Source: Buxus sempervirens
Taxonomy: Eukaryota > Streptophyta > Magnoliopsida > Buxales > Buxaceae
Direction of reading: 5' to 3'
DNA length: 64,000 bases
NCBI GenBank assembly: GCA_947561395.2
Contig: OX387195.1
Coordinates: forward strand, 4,787,828-4,851,827
The stretch's first letter is position 1. Every line of letters starts with the position of its first letter. The notes beneath the pieces are model-generated. The model had not been told where the DNA came from. It searched no databases and saw only the letters and a list, made by a program, of their open reading frames with translations. The position numbers and the translations under genes are program-made. Below, one piece after another: positions 1-11,946 of the stretch.

Positions 1-1146
1 TCTTAATAAAAAAGGTGGAACCAAAATATCAAATTTGATAAAAATATAATATTATTTTCCTATATTTTTAATTAATATTCAACAAAAACAATTATTAAAA
101 ATAATTTTGTTCATGAAAAAAAATGCAAGAATCATAGGGATGATAGATCAACCCCATGTGAATCCCATATAAAAAATTGAACACAAACCGTTAAGGTTTG
201 TATAATTTTTTTCAAAAAAAATTGGAATTTTCGTCCCTTTTTTCCATATTTCAAAAAAATTTGATTTTTTACCTAAAAACACAATTTCAATCTATCGATT
301 TCACTTGAAATTGATAGATTCATACAAAAGATTGTTAAATCATGCTTAAATATGAAAATATAAAGATTTAGAATGAAAAAAATAAAAAACCTAACATACC
401 TCTCAAATCTGTTGACGAATCTTAATTTGGTTGTTTGATTCGTTGTTCAAACTTGTTTTGAAGAATTTACACCACTAATTAGGTCGAAAATGGGTTATAA
501 TCAAGGATCGACTTTTCGGCGATTCGTGGTGCGCCGCTAGGCGGCTGAAACGAAATTTGGGCGAAATTCAGTCGAAATGGTCCGAAATGGCCAAAAACAA
601 GTTTTTAGCGAAATTGGCGGCGTGCCGCCGAGGTGCCGCCGAAATGCCATTTTTGAAAAAAAAAACATAAGTAAATTAGACAAACACAATAATTAGCGAA
701 ATTTTCGGCGTGCCAGCGGCGTGCCAGAATTTCTCCAGAATTAGCAAAATTCTGGAGAACTGTTGGCGAAATTTAGCGGCGTGTCGGCGAAAAGCCAGCG
801 AAACGCAGGTAGGACCATTTCGAGGCCATTTTTCGTGCTGCTGACCTAGCGAAATACGAAATTTCGAAACGGCAAACCTTGGTTATAATCAATGGGGTTT
901 GACAAATTTTTGAAAAGATTTCGTATGAAAGAGCTATTGAAGTTCTTGTAAAGGGTTGTTTCCACGTTTTTTAACGTGGAAGCCTATTTTAAGGGGCTGT
1001 ATTGATCGATACAGCCCCTGTATCGACTGTATCGACTCGATATAGTCGATACACTCGCGATACAGACATGAGTATCGTGCCGCTAGGCACGATACTCGAT
1101 ACGTATCGTGCGTATCGCTCGATACGGCACGATACTTAGTACCCTG
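1..1146 (-). mobile_element. hAT-type non-autonomous element, family F1, copy 1 (left part outside window)
   Basis: This stretch is the reverse-complement relative of the element at 16860-18015. The shared part covers about 1-500 here and 17590-17100 there, including the pieces around AACGGTTTGT and GATTCGTCAACAG. Its outer end lies near 1146, where the reverse strand reads CAGGGTACTAAGTATCG, comparable to CATGGTTCAAATTATCG in the other copy. Between about 1000 and 1140 it is packed with GTATCG/CGATAC motifs in both orientations, as expected of hAT subterminal transposase-binding repeats. No coding capacity is visible. It is interrupted by the F2 MITE at 502-881. About 400 bp of the far end would lie before position 1, so its target duplication cannot be tested here. 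Confidence 0.7.
502..881. mobile_element. hAT-type MITE, family F2, copy 1 (380 bp)
   Basis: The element starts CAAGGATCGACTTTTCGG and its other end reads CAAGGTTTGCCGTTTCG on the reverse strand, so the termini are imperfect inverted repeats beginning CAAGG. It is flanked by a perfect 8-bp duplication GTTATAAT (494-501 and 882-889), the hallmark of hAT insertion. The inside is saturated with GGCGAAAT, CGAAATTTCG and GCGTGCCG motifs on both strands and has no ORF. It sits inside the F1 element at 1-1146, so it is the younger of the two. Confidence 0.85.
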
Positions 1147-4100
1147 CATGCACCTAAGTGTTCCGAAGGTCTCATCTAGTGCAAACCTCAACTCTAATAC
1201 CATCTTGTTACACTCTAATGCCATATTAATAAATAAATGAATCTATATTCCTATTGTTATTGTTATTATTATTATATTTAGTGCTCTTAGAACATGACTG
1301 TGACTCCCATTCTTCCTAACTGGAAATCAGGCAGATTTATTTTTCCCAAACACTCAGTGCACAGATGTCTTATAACATCAACGTAAATATAACAATCAAG
1401 ATTGTTGCACTTAAGACCCAATAAAACGTTAATATATCAGAGTTAAGCAATAACCTATTCAATCTCAATTGACAATAGAACCTCTATTATATGACCTATC
1501 ATAATAATCCAAATATTTCAATATCCAAATAAACTAACACCTAAATAACTATCCTGCTTTGAGCAGACCATATTGATGCCAGAACACACTGATCAAAGTA
1601 TAATTTCGATTTTATACCAAATCCTGCTCCTAATCGTGATCTACCTCTTTACCTACCAAACATAAGAGTAAGCATTGCTTAGTAGGCTTCATCCTATAGT
1701 CTCAATTCGAATATGAAACTTCAAAATTTTATAATATGTAGATTAAAGCATAAACAACATAAGATAGTGTATCACAATGTAAATAATATGTAATTATGCA
1801 GTGATGATTCTAATGCAACTACATGCAATTCCAAGAATGCATGTAATTTTCTTAACATAATCTATGTATGCCATGCCACACATTCTGCAAACTTATGCAC
1901 AAAATATGAGGTATGAAATGCAATATGAAGTTATTTTCCAACAGTAGGGTCCATCCTCCTTACCATACGGACATCTGCAGTGTACGATGCTGTAAGCCCA
2001 TCCCCCCAACAGCAAACAACATGCCATGATATGTAATGTGATATGTTTTAGAGTTCCCTCAGTAGCACACACTTCTAATTGTAAAGTCTCTCACATACCG
2101 GGTGGACAACTACAGTATTTTGTGTGTATATCGTAGTTCTATGGGCTTTCAACCGATCGGAGCATAATGCTAGCCATTATTTTTGGAAAAGGAATACACC
2201 CACAGCTATCCCTGACATCCTTGTGATAATTTTGTCTCTAAAACAAATAGCGGTTTCATTTATATCATATACGAAACAATTCTCAAGTCATGGTTTTTCC
2301 ACATCTGCTGATGTCCTCACTACGACATGTAAGGATAACCAATAGTATATAGGATTGTTCGTCACTGTTGGGCATACTCCTCACACCTCCCACAAACCAT
2401 AGAGTTGTTGATGTTTGTTGGATACTAATCCTCACACCTCACTCTCTCTCTGTGTAAAATGAAATATAGATGCGTTAAGAACATTAAATTAGAGCATTAT
2501 GAATGAAATACATCAGAGCAAGTTAAGAATCATTATAAATCCGATAGACCATAGTGTATTTAGATGCATTAAGGACATTCACTTAAGTTAAATTCATCAA
2601 AAATTGTATTTTCAGATTATGTGTTTGTTGATTAATCAACCATACATCGATTAAACCCCCAATTGATCAAGTAAGACCAGCGATTAATCGACCGAGTCTA
2701 CTGATTAATCAAAACCTTGTCGATTAAGTCCAACAGTTAATTGGCAATCTGTTGATTAAGAAACTCGAGAATAGACTTCTGCAGACAGTTTTGTCGATAA
2801 ACTCCATCGATTAATTGTCAGTTTGTTGATTAGGAAATCATAGAACAGGTTTCTGCAGGGATTTCTTCTCTAATAATCGACCAATGAATGCTGATTAATA
2901 GATAGTGGGAGCCAAAATTTCTACATTGTTTTTCTTCAATTTTCTGGAATTCCTACCTTCGTCATATCAAACATCAAAGCATATGAAACTATCATCCAAT
3001 TAACTTTTAACCTTAAAATCATCATAACAAACATCAAAACATATAAAACTATCTTCCAATGTAATCATACATATTCTTATACACTTTCCCTAGAATTGTG
3101 GTTATAAATACCCATATAAGAATAATCCAATCATATTCTACATTGTTTTCACATCCCAATAATTCATCTCTACCAGAAAATGATCACCTGATTCCACCAT
3201 ACCAGAACATCAAACGCAATTACAACATGATTGTTAATTCATTATACTATCAATAACATAAAATGAACCCAAGAATTACAATTCATCTTCATGCAGATGA
3301 TATGCACCAATATCCGTTTCGGGTAAGTATAAGGCCCATGATAAAACATGATATTGTTACGGGCCAAAGTCTCAAACTGAAAATAAGACCATAGATCCAC
3401 CTATATTAGTTGCAAAACCTCCCGTGAAAGCTCATCCCACGGGTGCAGTTTTTTCATATTTGCAGCAAAGTCTCTCTTCTCTCCTTCTTCCAAGTGCCTT
3501 CTCTCCTTCTTCCAAGTGTCCAAGGTACCTTCACCAACTTCACACGTCCAGCAATGCTTAGTAACTCTCACGTCCACTCTCTTGAACAATAAGATAATGA
3601 TTTTCTTTTTTAATACATAAAGGGTATTTTTATTATAAACTACCTATACCATAGTGCCTCCCTTAACTTATTAATGGGCTTAGGACATGGGTTATTGGTC
3701 TAATTAAGATTTAAGTTAATGATTAAATTGCATCTTAAGCTTGGAAAGTCCATTGATTAATAAGGGTTTACTTAAAATAGTTAGTAAAATACAGGTTTTG
3801 CCTCTAATGTAGTTCTATGTCGTTACGATATGCCTCGTTGGTGATCTTGTTAAAAGTTGCTGTTCATATGAAAGCTTAATCCTACGGGGTATTTCTGGCT
3901 TCTTGATATGAGATAAGGAGAAAGGAGGAGAGAGGATGCCATGTTGCTATGTATCCAATTGATGATTGAGGGGAGAAGATCCCATTTAGTTAAGGGACAA
4001 AACCTTAAGGTGTGGCTTGTGATGATCAATAAACATGTCCATTAAGGAAGAAAGTTCCTTCTTTCTGACCATATTTCTATTTTCTAATTGATCTTTCTTA

Positions 4101-5150
4101 AATCCACCTTCTCAAAATTACTATCTCCTTTTATTTGATCTTTCTTAGATCCCGTTTAGTTAAGGGACAAAATTTTAAGGTGTGGCTTCTGCATAGGTCT
4201 TATTGTACATTCCACTTTCCATTACACACACACACACATATTCATTACTCATAAAAAAAATCAGTATCTCTTATTATTTTCTCTAACTTACCTGTTACGT
4301 TAAAAGGAGATATTGAAAAGATGGAGGAAATAAATCTAGAGACCACGACAAAAATGTAAATTGTGTTAACTATTGTGCATCATGTTTGAACTCTTATGTA
4401 TACTGGAAAAAAAAAAGAAAATTACCCTGGTAAATTTAATGATGATAACAGAATGGACAAATAGTATAAATTTCTACTCCTTACACTACCCTCAAGTTGG
4501 TAACTTGGTATATACATGATTATGAAATGCTTATACAACGAATTTTCATGTACTATGAGCCGTGGATCCACTCTTATGGTTTGAACTTTGAAGTCATGGT
4601 ATTAAAATTACTGTTGGTCATTTTGATGAGCATATGAATTGGGCAATACATTTAGTGACCTTAAAATAATTCAAAATATCTTAAAAATAAATTGTAAATG
4701 CATATCACTTGTTTTTCCAAATTTATTTGCATGCATATTGTTTTCATTTGTTTTTAGTACATATTTTATTAATGTTGCATCATATTGAATATGTGATTTG
4801 AACGCTTTTAATTTACATGCAATATATTATTATTATCTATGAACTAAAAACAAAAATCTGAAATCATTGTTTATTAGGATTAAAGTAAAACTATTGGGAA
4901 AATATGAACTTATTTCAATAAAAACCTCAAAATCTGGTCCAAATATTAATTACATTTAGTTCCAAATTCCAGATATATATATTTTTTTGATGAATTTATT
5001 AAATTTTTGATGAATGGTTGCTAAACATGCCATTGATGTGTAGGTGCATACATGTGTAGCTAGGCAAGGCTTAGTGGCACTTTGTAAGAAGTACCTGGAT
5101 TTATACCATATAAGATGTCAAATGGTTATGTATTTGCTTTGTCTTGTTAG
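1147..5150. other. LETM1 intron with LTR-like debris
   Basis: No gene is visible between the F1 element and the LETM1 exon at 5151. The part from about 1240 to 3400 has the look of an old gypsy LTR: long non-coding sequence, a degenerate palindromic repeat block at 2615-2905, and stretches similar in style to the solo LTR at 34412-36103. I could not find TG/CA ends or a target duplication. From 3650 to 5150 I see only AT-rich sequence, a short (CA)n at 4224-4237 and no recognisable element. Confidence 0.4.
2615..2905. repeat. Degenerate GATTAATC palindrome cluster
   Basis: The motif GTCGATTAATC, or a one- or two-base variant, recurs about a dozen times with irregular spacing, for example near 2630, 2652, 2690, 2700, 2720, 2755, 2808 and 2875. 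The core ATTAAT is palindromic, so the block reads similarly on both strands. Such motif-rich blocks occur within long gypsy LTRs; the solo LTR at 36491-39599 holds a comparable block built on a different motif. Confidence 0.6.
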
Positions 5151-5277
5151 GATCAAGAATGATGATAAGATGATTCAAGCAGAGGGTGTCGAGTCCCTAT
5201 CAGAAGCAGAACTTCGCCAAGCTGCTAGGGAAAGAGGCTTACTGGGATTACTTTCTGTTGATGAAATGTGCCAACAG
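5151..5277 (+). CDS. LETM1: LETM1 exon (core/C-terminal junction)
   Basis: This exon encodes IKNDDKMIQAEGVESLSEAE and continues through RERGLLGLLSVDEMCQQ, which is characteristic of plant LETM1 proteins. LETM1 is a mitochondrial inner-membrane protein of K+/H+ or Ca2+/H+ exchange that also binds mitoribosomes. The exon is bounded by a TTGTTAG acceptor and a CAG/GTTTTT donor. Its first base completes a split Arg codon, and it ends in phase 0. Earlier exons (transit peptide, membrane segment, start of the ribosome-binding-like domain) must lie before the window. The next exon begins 37.5 kb downstream with LRDWLDLSLNHS, exactly what should follow. An in-frame open stretch runs back to 5044 but is taken as intron. 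I am confident of the family; a recent pseudogene copy cannot be excluded. Confidence 0.9.
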
Positions 5278-7112
5278 GTTTTTCTCAATCCTTTAGTTCA
5301 CATATTAATCGTTTCATGAAGTTTAGTTCATTTGAGTTTTCTCAATATACACTAAGTGGTGTCTAGAATGCTATATTTCACTTATATTTGCATTTAAATG
5401 TCGTATATCTAATTCTTTTATTGTATAATGCAACTTATTAAGAACCTGAAATTTTATCATAAATTTAATTTCTTGTCATTTGTTGCTTTATTTAAACTTT
5501 AAAGTGGAAGTTCATATGGCTATCAGTTAGTTATTCTCTTCGAATGACTTTGCAATCTCTTCAAGCTCTTAACTCTTTTTTATTTTTTACTAATTACTAA
5601 GAAGGAAAAAAGTGAATATTATTCTAATTTGTTCCACTCTTGAAGGTTACTCATTGTTTGCACCTTTCTTCTGAAAGAAAGTATTGCAAGTGCAAGGTCT
5701 TAAGCCATTACAAGCTCAAGGATTGCTTCATTTGATTCCTTCATCCAAAGCCTTATACGCCCTTATTTGTTGTTAAAAATGATTTTTCTAATTGCTCATG
5801 TGTTGTTTTGGGTTTATTAGAGTATGTAGTTTTGGCGGCTCCATAGAAAGGCTCTAAGCCAAATGCTTTAGATAAGAAGAAGAAGAGGTAGGGGGTTCTA
5901 CTCTTAAAGAGATTTATCCATAATTAAGATTTCAATTCTTTGTAGTTAGGGGATTTCTCAGGGTTTTTGCCATTACGAAGTGTTTGCTTTTGGATTAGAA
6001 TGTTTCTCAAGGATATCATCTGGATAACTGTGTGGTGTTGCCTCTTCTTGTTGGCTCTTTTTGACGATATAATCTTTGAGTTATGAGATAAATGATTCTG
6101 GTTACGCGTGTTTGTGTGGCTTCTCTTGGGACTTGGCTTTCTTGTTATTTCTGTGTGATTTATACACCATGGTTTGTGTCTTCTTTCTTGGCTCTCAGCT
6201 TGGTTATTATTTCTGTGCATCATGGTCATACTGGAATTTCTTCTACTGTATTTTATTGAGAATGTAGCCTTACAATTGGGAAAGTAACCTAAGTATCTGT
6301 ATTATGATTTTGATGGTTTGCTATTTATTCTTACTTCTCTGTTTATATTTCAAATACTGCACAACCTATAATCATGATAATTTTTTCTCACAGCAGATTT
6401 GTAGAAGGCAAGTATCTCTTTTGGTCCAATATCATTTTTGTTAAAAATAGAGTTCATCTGATTCTTTTTTGGTTGATTTGGCCTAATCTTCCTATATTCG
6501 TGGATGATTAATGTGCATTAATATTTGTACTTGGTGCTCATAAAACAGAATACATACAGTTAATGAGATTTAGTATTCTTAAGCTGGTTGGAGAATGAGT
6601 ACATTTTTTTACATGCCTAGATGTAATTGTGTCTCTATTTCTATGTATGTATTATTTGATTTTATCATTGCTAGCCATTTTGGTGAAATTTTTCTGATTT
6701 CGGTAGGTTACAGAATGGAAGCCACTGAATTCCTAAGGGTTCGAAAAAAATCCTCTGTTTAAGCCAGCACTACTGGTATGCTGCTTCGTGCTGGTTGAAA
6801 CTGTGATGGTTTTGATGGAATCCCCATTGTCCTGTCAATTTCCCCATGGTTCCATACAGCAATCTGCGTGTGCTTTTGTGGGATCATTTAGAAAAAAGAG
6901 ATATGGAGAAAGAGGAAAGTGGTGAGAGAGAGAGAGGGGGGGGGGGGGGTGAGGAAGGGGTCTATGTTGGCCTTTGGTCCTCGCTCTTGCTTCTTCATCA
7001 ACAGAGTGGAAGAAGGATGAGACATATCGAGGAGGGGTAGTAAAGGGGGTTGGATTATTACTTTATTAATGTTTTTTTTTCTGTTTTGAAAGTTTTTTAT
7101 TCATAACAGAGA
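5278..7112. other. Intron stretch without recognisable element
   Basis: No coding similarity, terminal repeats or RNA gene could be recognised here. The only notable feature is the purine-rich patch at 6897-6960, with GAGA repeats followed by about 14 consecutive G. Short open frames in this stretch lack any family resemblance. Confidence 0.5.
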
Positions 7113-7127
7113 ATATATATATATATA
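7113..7127. repeat. (TA)n tract at left edge of viral locus
   Basis: A short AT dinucleotide tract directly precedes the first virus-like sequence (GGAACTTCCTAAAATAAGG). It mirrors the tract at 18132-18153 on the other side. Integration of plant pararetroviruses at AT dinucleotide repeats is known for other families, so the tract probably marks the integration site. Confidence 0.65.
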
Positions 7128-7189
7128 GGAACTTCCTAAAATAAGGATCGAATATTCCAAAAGTACTTTTATTTCTATAAAATTAGATA

Positions 7190-7413
7190 ATGATTAAGAA
7201 CCAATAAAAACTGAAGATGGTGAAGAAATCCCCGATCCAGTTTCAACTTTAATTTTTTCCATAGCAAAAATGTATTTAGGAGATCCATAAAAAATAAAAG
7301 ATAATTCATCTGAAATATTATTAAATCTTAGATGTAGGAAATTACAAGATTTTCTTTGGTACAAAGATATTTTCTTATCAGAGGTTATGATGAGAAAAAA
7401 CAGAAAACTAATA
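7190..7413 (+). pseudogene. Viral capsid-region fragment, left inverted copy
   Basis: This plus-strand fragment matches the reverse complement of 13745-13965 closely, with about seven differences over roughly 205 bases by eye. It encodes the later part of the capsid region. Both copies carry the same in-frame TAA (after the codons for GDP). Its 5' edge lies close to the position where the right-hand inverted copy (16615-18131) ends, which suggests the two are halves of one circularly permuted unit. It is non-functional. Confidence 0.8.
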
Positions 7414-7444
7414 GTGGAAATATAAGTAAAGAAACAATAACAAG

Positions 7445-8215
7445 GATCGAATAAAGGACCCTATATAGACTTTTAGTTTCCGCCGTTTGCCTTCGCAGAC
7501 AGAAGAACTACTCCTCGGCAGTGACGGTTCTGACGTCTATAGTTGCTAAGATCGGATTGGTTACTGGAATAGGCGGGGTGTCCTTAAACGATTTGATATT
7601 GTAATAAATGGAAGCAATAAAGAAATAAATAAAGCAATAAATTAATCAACAAGAATCGTGATGCCAATCATCGACCATGTAGGCGATTAACAATCGGATC
7701 CCAGGTTTTTGGACTTTGATAGAAAATAACGCAGAAAGTAAATAAAATCAATATCTGTAAGTCCCAACACCAACCATAAAGGCGGTTTCTATCTAGACCA
7801 CTAGATCTTGGTGCTCTTGTGTGTGCAAAAAAGTATTTGAAGAAATAAACTTGAACTCTTTATTTGATTTAAACTAAAAAAAAAGTACATGAGATTGAAA
7901 GTACAGCATTGAAATTGAAAATACAACTTGATTAAAACTAGACATTAAACTTGAAAATAAACATAAGGAGATATGAGAATGGAGGATTGGGAAGAAAGGT
8001 AGAAGTCTTGGATGAATGTAGGTTTGAGAAGAAGATAGGTTTAAGGACTTACGAGATTTGAAAGGTTGAAGCTTGAGGTTGAACCTTGCTTGGATACTTG
8101 GATACTTGAACTTGATTATTGAAAGAAGAAATGAGAAGGGAAGACAAGAGAAGAAGGAAGCTTGAACTCAAAATGAAAGACTTGTTGTAGAAGGAAGAGG
8201 GATGGCCTATTTATA
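7445..8215 (-). promoter_or_regulatory. Viral intergenic region: TATA box, leader and poly(A) signal (putative)
   Basis: Downstream of the viral coding region, the minus strand carries TATAAATA at 8208-8215. A C/T-rich leader with many CTTC and CAAG units follows, then an AATAAA at 7858-7863, about 350 nt from the TATA box. Farther on, the leader holds GGATCCTTGTTATTG-like sequence that recurs near 16420. This order (TATA, pyrimidine-rich leader, AATAAA) is what a caulimovirid pregenomic-RNA promoter with terminal redundancy would show. Activity is not demonstrated. Confidence 0.5.
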
Positions 8216-8885
8216 CACAAGGGATGGTCATGGATTTGAAATAAAACTTTAAAGTCCGGAATAGTAACTTGAATAATAGAAGTTATTATTCACTTTTTGG
8301 AAAGAATCCCATGTGTACAAATGGACAAAACTTGCTTGATATATGTCCTTTGTCCTGTTCATGTAGTTTTATTTTGCGAACATGGCCTTAGCTTGATGAT
8401 GTGGCATTGACTTGATGACGTAACATTGACTTGATGATGTGGCTTTGACTTGTTGACTTGGTTATGACATGGCGATGACGTGGCAAATTGATGACATGGC
8501 AGTTGACGACATGGTATGATGTAGCACTTGTTGGTAATTCTTTAAATTTGGATTTCAAAATCTTCAAAGTCTGAAATGTAGTTTTTTTACTGATTCATTT
8601 GATTCATTCTTGTTTAATTCTTCTAATGCTGCTAACAGTTGTTTCTTGTATTCTGCTTTTGTTTTTGAAGTTGCTAATGATACTTAGACTTTGCTTTTTT
8701 GTGTAAAAAAATTGTGATTGATCTGATGCTTGTAATTGGCATGTTCCTTGCTGAAGCTATCTTGAGATTTGGTTGACATACACGTGTTTTGCATTGAATC
8801 GGTCCCACCACTTGATCTTGAATTGTCTTGCTAAACTCGGAAACGGGGAATCATTTTGAGCAATTATATAATCCTAACAAAGAAT

Positions 8886-9820
8886 CTATGACATGCTGAA
8901 ATTTATGTAGAAAAGGAAAATTTGAGGAAAAAATTGAAGATGGTTGGATTGGGTCTTGTACTGACTATGAAACATGGCATATCCTTGGGAAGTTGGAGGA
9001 GGAAAAATTTTATGAATAGGTGCGAAATAATTCCACCATTCATAAAACCATGCGGGGATTGATTCTTTGAAATTTTTTCTTTGAAAAATAAAATAGCCAT
9101 GAATGATTTGAAGGTCTGAAGAAAAAGGCATTTTACCAAGCTTGAATGTAATCCCAATATGTATAAGTTTGTGGATTGAATTTATGAGAGAATGATTTTG
9201 ATTGTGATGGATGACAACACCAAGTAGTCAAATTGTGAACTTGAACAATTTGGCAAGTAGAATGAGTAATGACAGAATTTGGATCTTTGGGATTTTGATG
9301 ATAATGTTTAAAAAGTGCAGAATTTGTATCTACTAAGATAAATTCATAAAATTTTTGATTTTCAAAACGATTTCTCATTGGAAATTCTGAATTTTGATGA
9401 AAATAATTTTGGGAAACTTGATTGGGATTATTTGAATAAAATTCTCTTTCTATTGTTAAAATTGGTAAAATTTTTTGTTTTGGAAAATAAGGAGAATGAT
9501 TTTTTGATTTGAAAATTATGGGGTTAGAAACCTCCACAACTTATTCAGATTTTGAAGGTTCTGCAACTTCTTTCCCTTTTGTATTTTTCTTCACAACCTT
9601 ATTAAATGATTGTGATGCAATTGATAATTGGTCTGCAGGCACATATTCTTGGGGTTCTAGTTGCATCTATTCCATCTTGAGCTTTGCCTTTTCTTCTTGT
9701 TATACTTGATCATACCATGATGATTTTGAAGTTTGGGATTGGTTTGATTGTGAATATGATTGAGGAGTTGTGAATTGTATTGGAGTTGATTGTTGAACTT
9801 GCTTGGGTTGATTGTTTGGA
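8886..9820 (-). pseudogene. Viral polyprotein, C-terminal region after RNase H
   Basis: The minus strand continues from the RNase H region through a Gln/Ser/Pro-rich linker (about 9820-9640, with stop codons). It then enters a region rich in aromatic residues, including FYEFILVDTNS near 9345-9313 and FNPQTYTYWDYIQAW near 9177-9133, and ends at 8886 after two frame changes. I do not know the function of this segment. It appears to be a conserved terminal region downstream of RNase H in florendovirus/petuvirus-type elements, and that is the only basis for the call. Confidence 0.6.
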
Positions 9821-10140
9821 TTAAGCTTGGAAAACATTGTTGGCAATTGTCTCGGCATGATTGCCTGGTAGGAATCCTTGGGTTAGGAAATTTGAAGCCA
9901 AATTTTTAACATCTTTTTTCCAAACACTTTTTGCTACTTTACAATCAACTCTCAACAAAAAATTTTGATTTAATAAATCTGACTGAAACTTTGAAATGCA
10001 TAAAAGAATTGATAAAATTTCTTTTTTAATTGTGGAATAATTTTTCTGGGCATTATTCCAAGTCACTGAAGTAAATTTTATTAACTATTCTTGATTATAT
10101 ATTTTTTGTTTAAGAATACCTCCATAACCTAGATCAGAGG
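9821..10140 (-). pseudogene. Viral RNase H region, internally deleted
   Basis: The segment encodes KNYSTIKKEILSI, followed by LLRVDCK and KDVKNLAS, typical of the RNase H domain after a caulimovirid reverse transcriptase. It then jumps directly to FLTQGFLPG, which normally lies some tens of residues later, so part of the domain is missing. It follows the RT in the expected order and is inactive as seen. Confidence 0.65.
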
Positions 10141-10896
10141 CATCGGTTTCTATTACTTTAAATGCTTTTGGATTTGCTATTGCTAACATAGTAGATTTTT
10201 AACATTTTCTTTTATTTGTTTAACGATTTTTGTATGTTTATTTGTCCATGGTCCTACATTTTTTCTAAGTCTTTTTCTTAATAATTCTATTGGTTGGTTT
10301 AAATTTGGATAATAATCAGACACATAATTTAAACTTCCTAAGAATCTCTGTAATTGTTTTTTGTCTTTTATTTCATCTGGAAATTTATCTCCGAATGAAA
10401 GTGATCTTTCAATTGGCTTAATTGTGCCTTGATGGATGACATGTCCTAGAAATTTTATTTTGGTTTGAAACAAGGCTACTTTAGGTTTTGAGACAACTAA
10501 TCCATTATGCTTAATTATTCGTAAAAATTGATTTTGATGTTTCCAATGCTGTGCAATTGATGAAGAAAATACCAAAACATCATCAATGTATGCTATTGTA
10601 AAATTGTCATATTGATTAAAAATATCATTCATAATTTGTTGAAATTCGGATGGTGCATTTTTAAGACCAAACAGCATTACATTCCACTCGTAGTGTCCAA
10701 ATGGAACTGTAAATGTAGTTTTGTGTCTGATTCTGTAATTTGAATTTGCCAAAATCCAGATTTCATATTGAATTTTGAAAATATTTTTAGTTCCATGTAA
10801 TATTTGTAATAAATCTTGTTTATTTGGAATTTGGTATCTAATCCATTGTAATGCATTACTTAAAGGTTTATAATTAATTACTAATCTTGGAGTTAT
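10141..10896 (-). pseudogene. Viral reverse transcriptase, main part
   Basis: One open stretch of 189 codons (10752-10183) carries LFGLKNAPSEFQ, the catalytic YIDD (about 10590-10579), HGTIKP-type downstream motifs and LQRFLGSLNYVSDYYPN, all typical of the caulimovirid RT. Upstream, ITPRLVINYKPLSNALQW (about 10894-10841) lies in the same order but needs a frame change near 10760. The catalytic YIDD is intact. The N-terminal part of the domain is separated by the LINE at 10897-11945. Confidence 0.85.
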
Positions 10897-11945
10897 CTAC
10901 AAAATCAATACTGCAGATCATCTCCAAACGAGAAGGAAGTGGCTATCATTATCCCCGAATGTATGTATCTTATGTATGAGGCAGGGGGAGTCTGTAGACC
11001 ATTTTTTGATTCACTGTGTGTTTGCTAGAAAGTTATGGAATTGTTTTCTTTCTGACATTGGTTTCTTGTGGGTGCTGCCTAATAAGGTGATAGACTTGCT
11101 ACATCAGTGGAGATTCCCTGGTCTGAGGAGGAGAGGCAAGATTTTGCATAAGTTGGTGTTTCATGCGATTTTATGGTTCATTTGGAAGGAAAGAGACCGC
11201 AGAATTTTTGAGGATAAACACTCCCCTGTTATCGAAGTTATTGAATTTATCAGGTTATCGGTAGCATTGTGGGCTTTGCAATATGATGAGTTCAAGAGCA
11301 TTTTTGTAGCGGAAATTGTGAGGAGTTGGAATACTGTATGCTTCTCATCTTCGGTTAGGGTAGCATTTCCACCCTTATGGAAACCTCCTCCCGTTGGAAG
11401 CATAAAGCTAAACTTTGATGGATGCTCCTTAGGGAATCCAGGTCAGGCGGGTGTGGGAGGGGTGTTCAGGAACCATATGGGTGAGATTGTTACGGCCTAT
11501 CGTGGGCCTATTGGAGTGACAGACTCCAATAGGCCCGAGCTTATGGCACTTATCACAGGTTTACGTTATGCACATTATGTGGAGTTACAGGAGTTTGGAA
11601 TTGAAGGGGATGCGGCTAACATTATAAGATGGATGAATAGCGATGACGCAGGTCTGTGGAGATATTTGGAGCTAATTAGAGTTGCTAGATCCTTAGTGCG
11701 TGGTTTGAATGTCTCATTCAAACACGTATTAAGGGATGCCAATGATATAGCTGATAGTCTAGCAAAGGCCGGGGCTAGGAGCCAATCTCTAGTATTTGGG
11801 GATAAGGGTGTTTGTATGAACAGTTACTAGTTTTTACTTTGAGGGGTGCCCTTTCTCTTGGCACCCTTGTATTGCTTTTAGACTTGTATTCTTCCTTTTC
11901 TTTATATAAAATTTCATCACTTATCAAAAAAAAAAAAAAAAAAAA
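10897..11945 (+). mobile_element. 5'-truncated LINE with RNase H domain, inserted in viral RT
   Basis: This is the 3' end of a plant L1-type LINE. The coding part runs open from about 10897 to 11830: a zinc-finger region (CILC, then HFLIHC), a spacer, and a plant-type RNase H beginning KLNFDGCSLGNPG. The acidic and His residues are visible at FDG, RPEL, EGDA and HVLRDANDIAD. A 3' UTR ends in CTTATC and a poly(A) tract at about 11926-11946. It splits the viral RT exactly between SCSAF and ITPRLVINY. I found no convincing target-site duplication, so a small deletion may have accompanied insertion. Confidence 0.9.
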
Positions 11946-11946
11946 A

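Noticed and set aside
1000..1140. GTATCG repeats as a satellite or origin
   Set aside because: The same motifs occur at both ends of a TSD-flanked hAT element at 16860-18015, which explains them as subterminal repeats.
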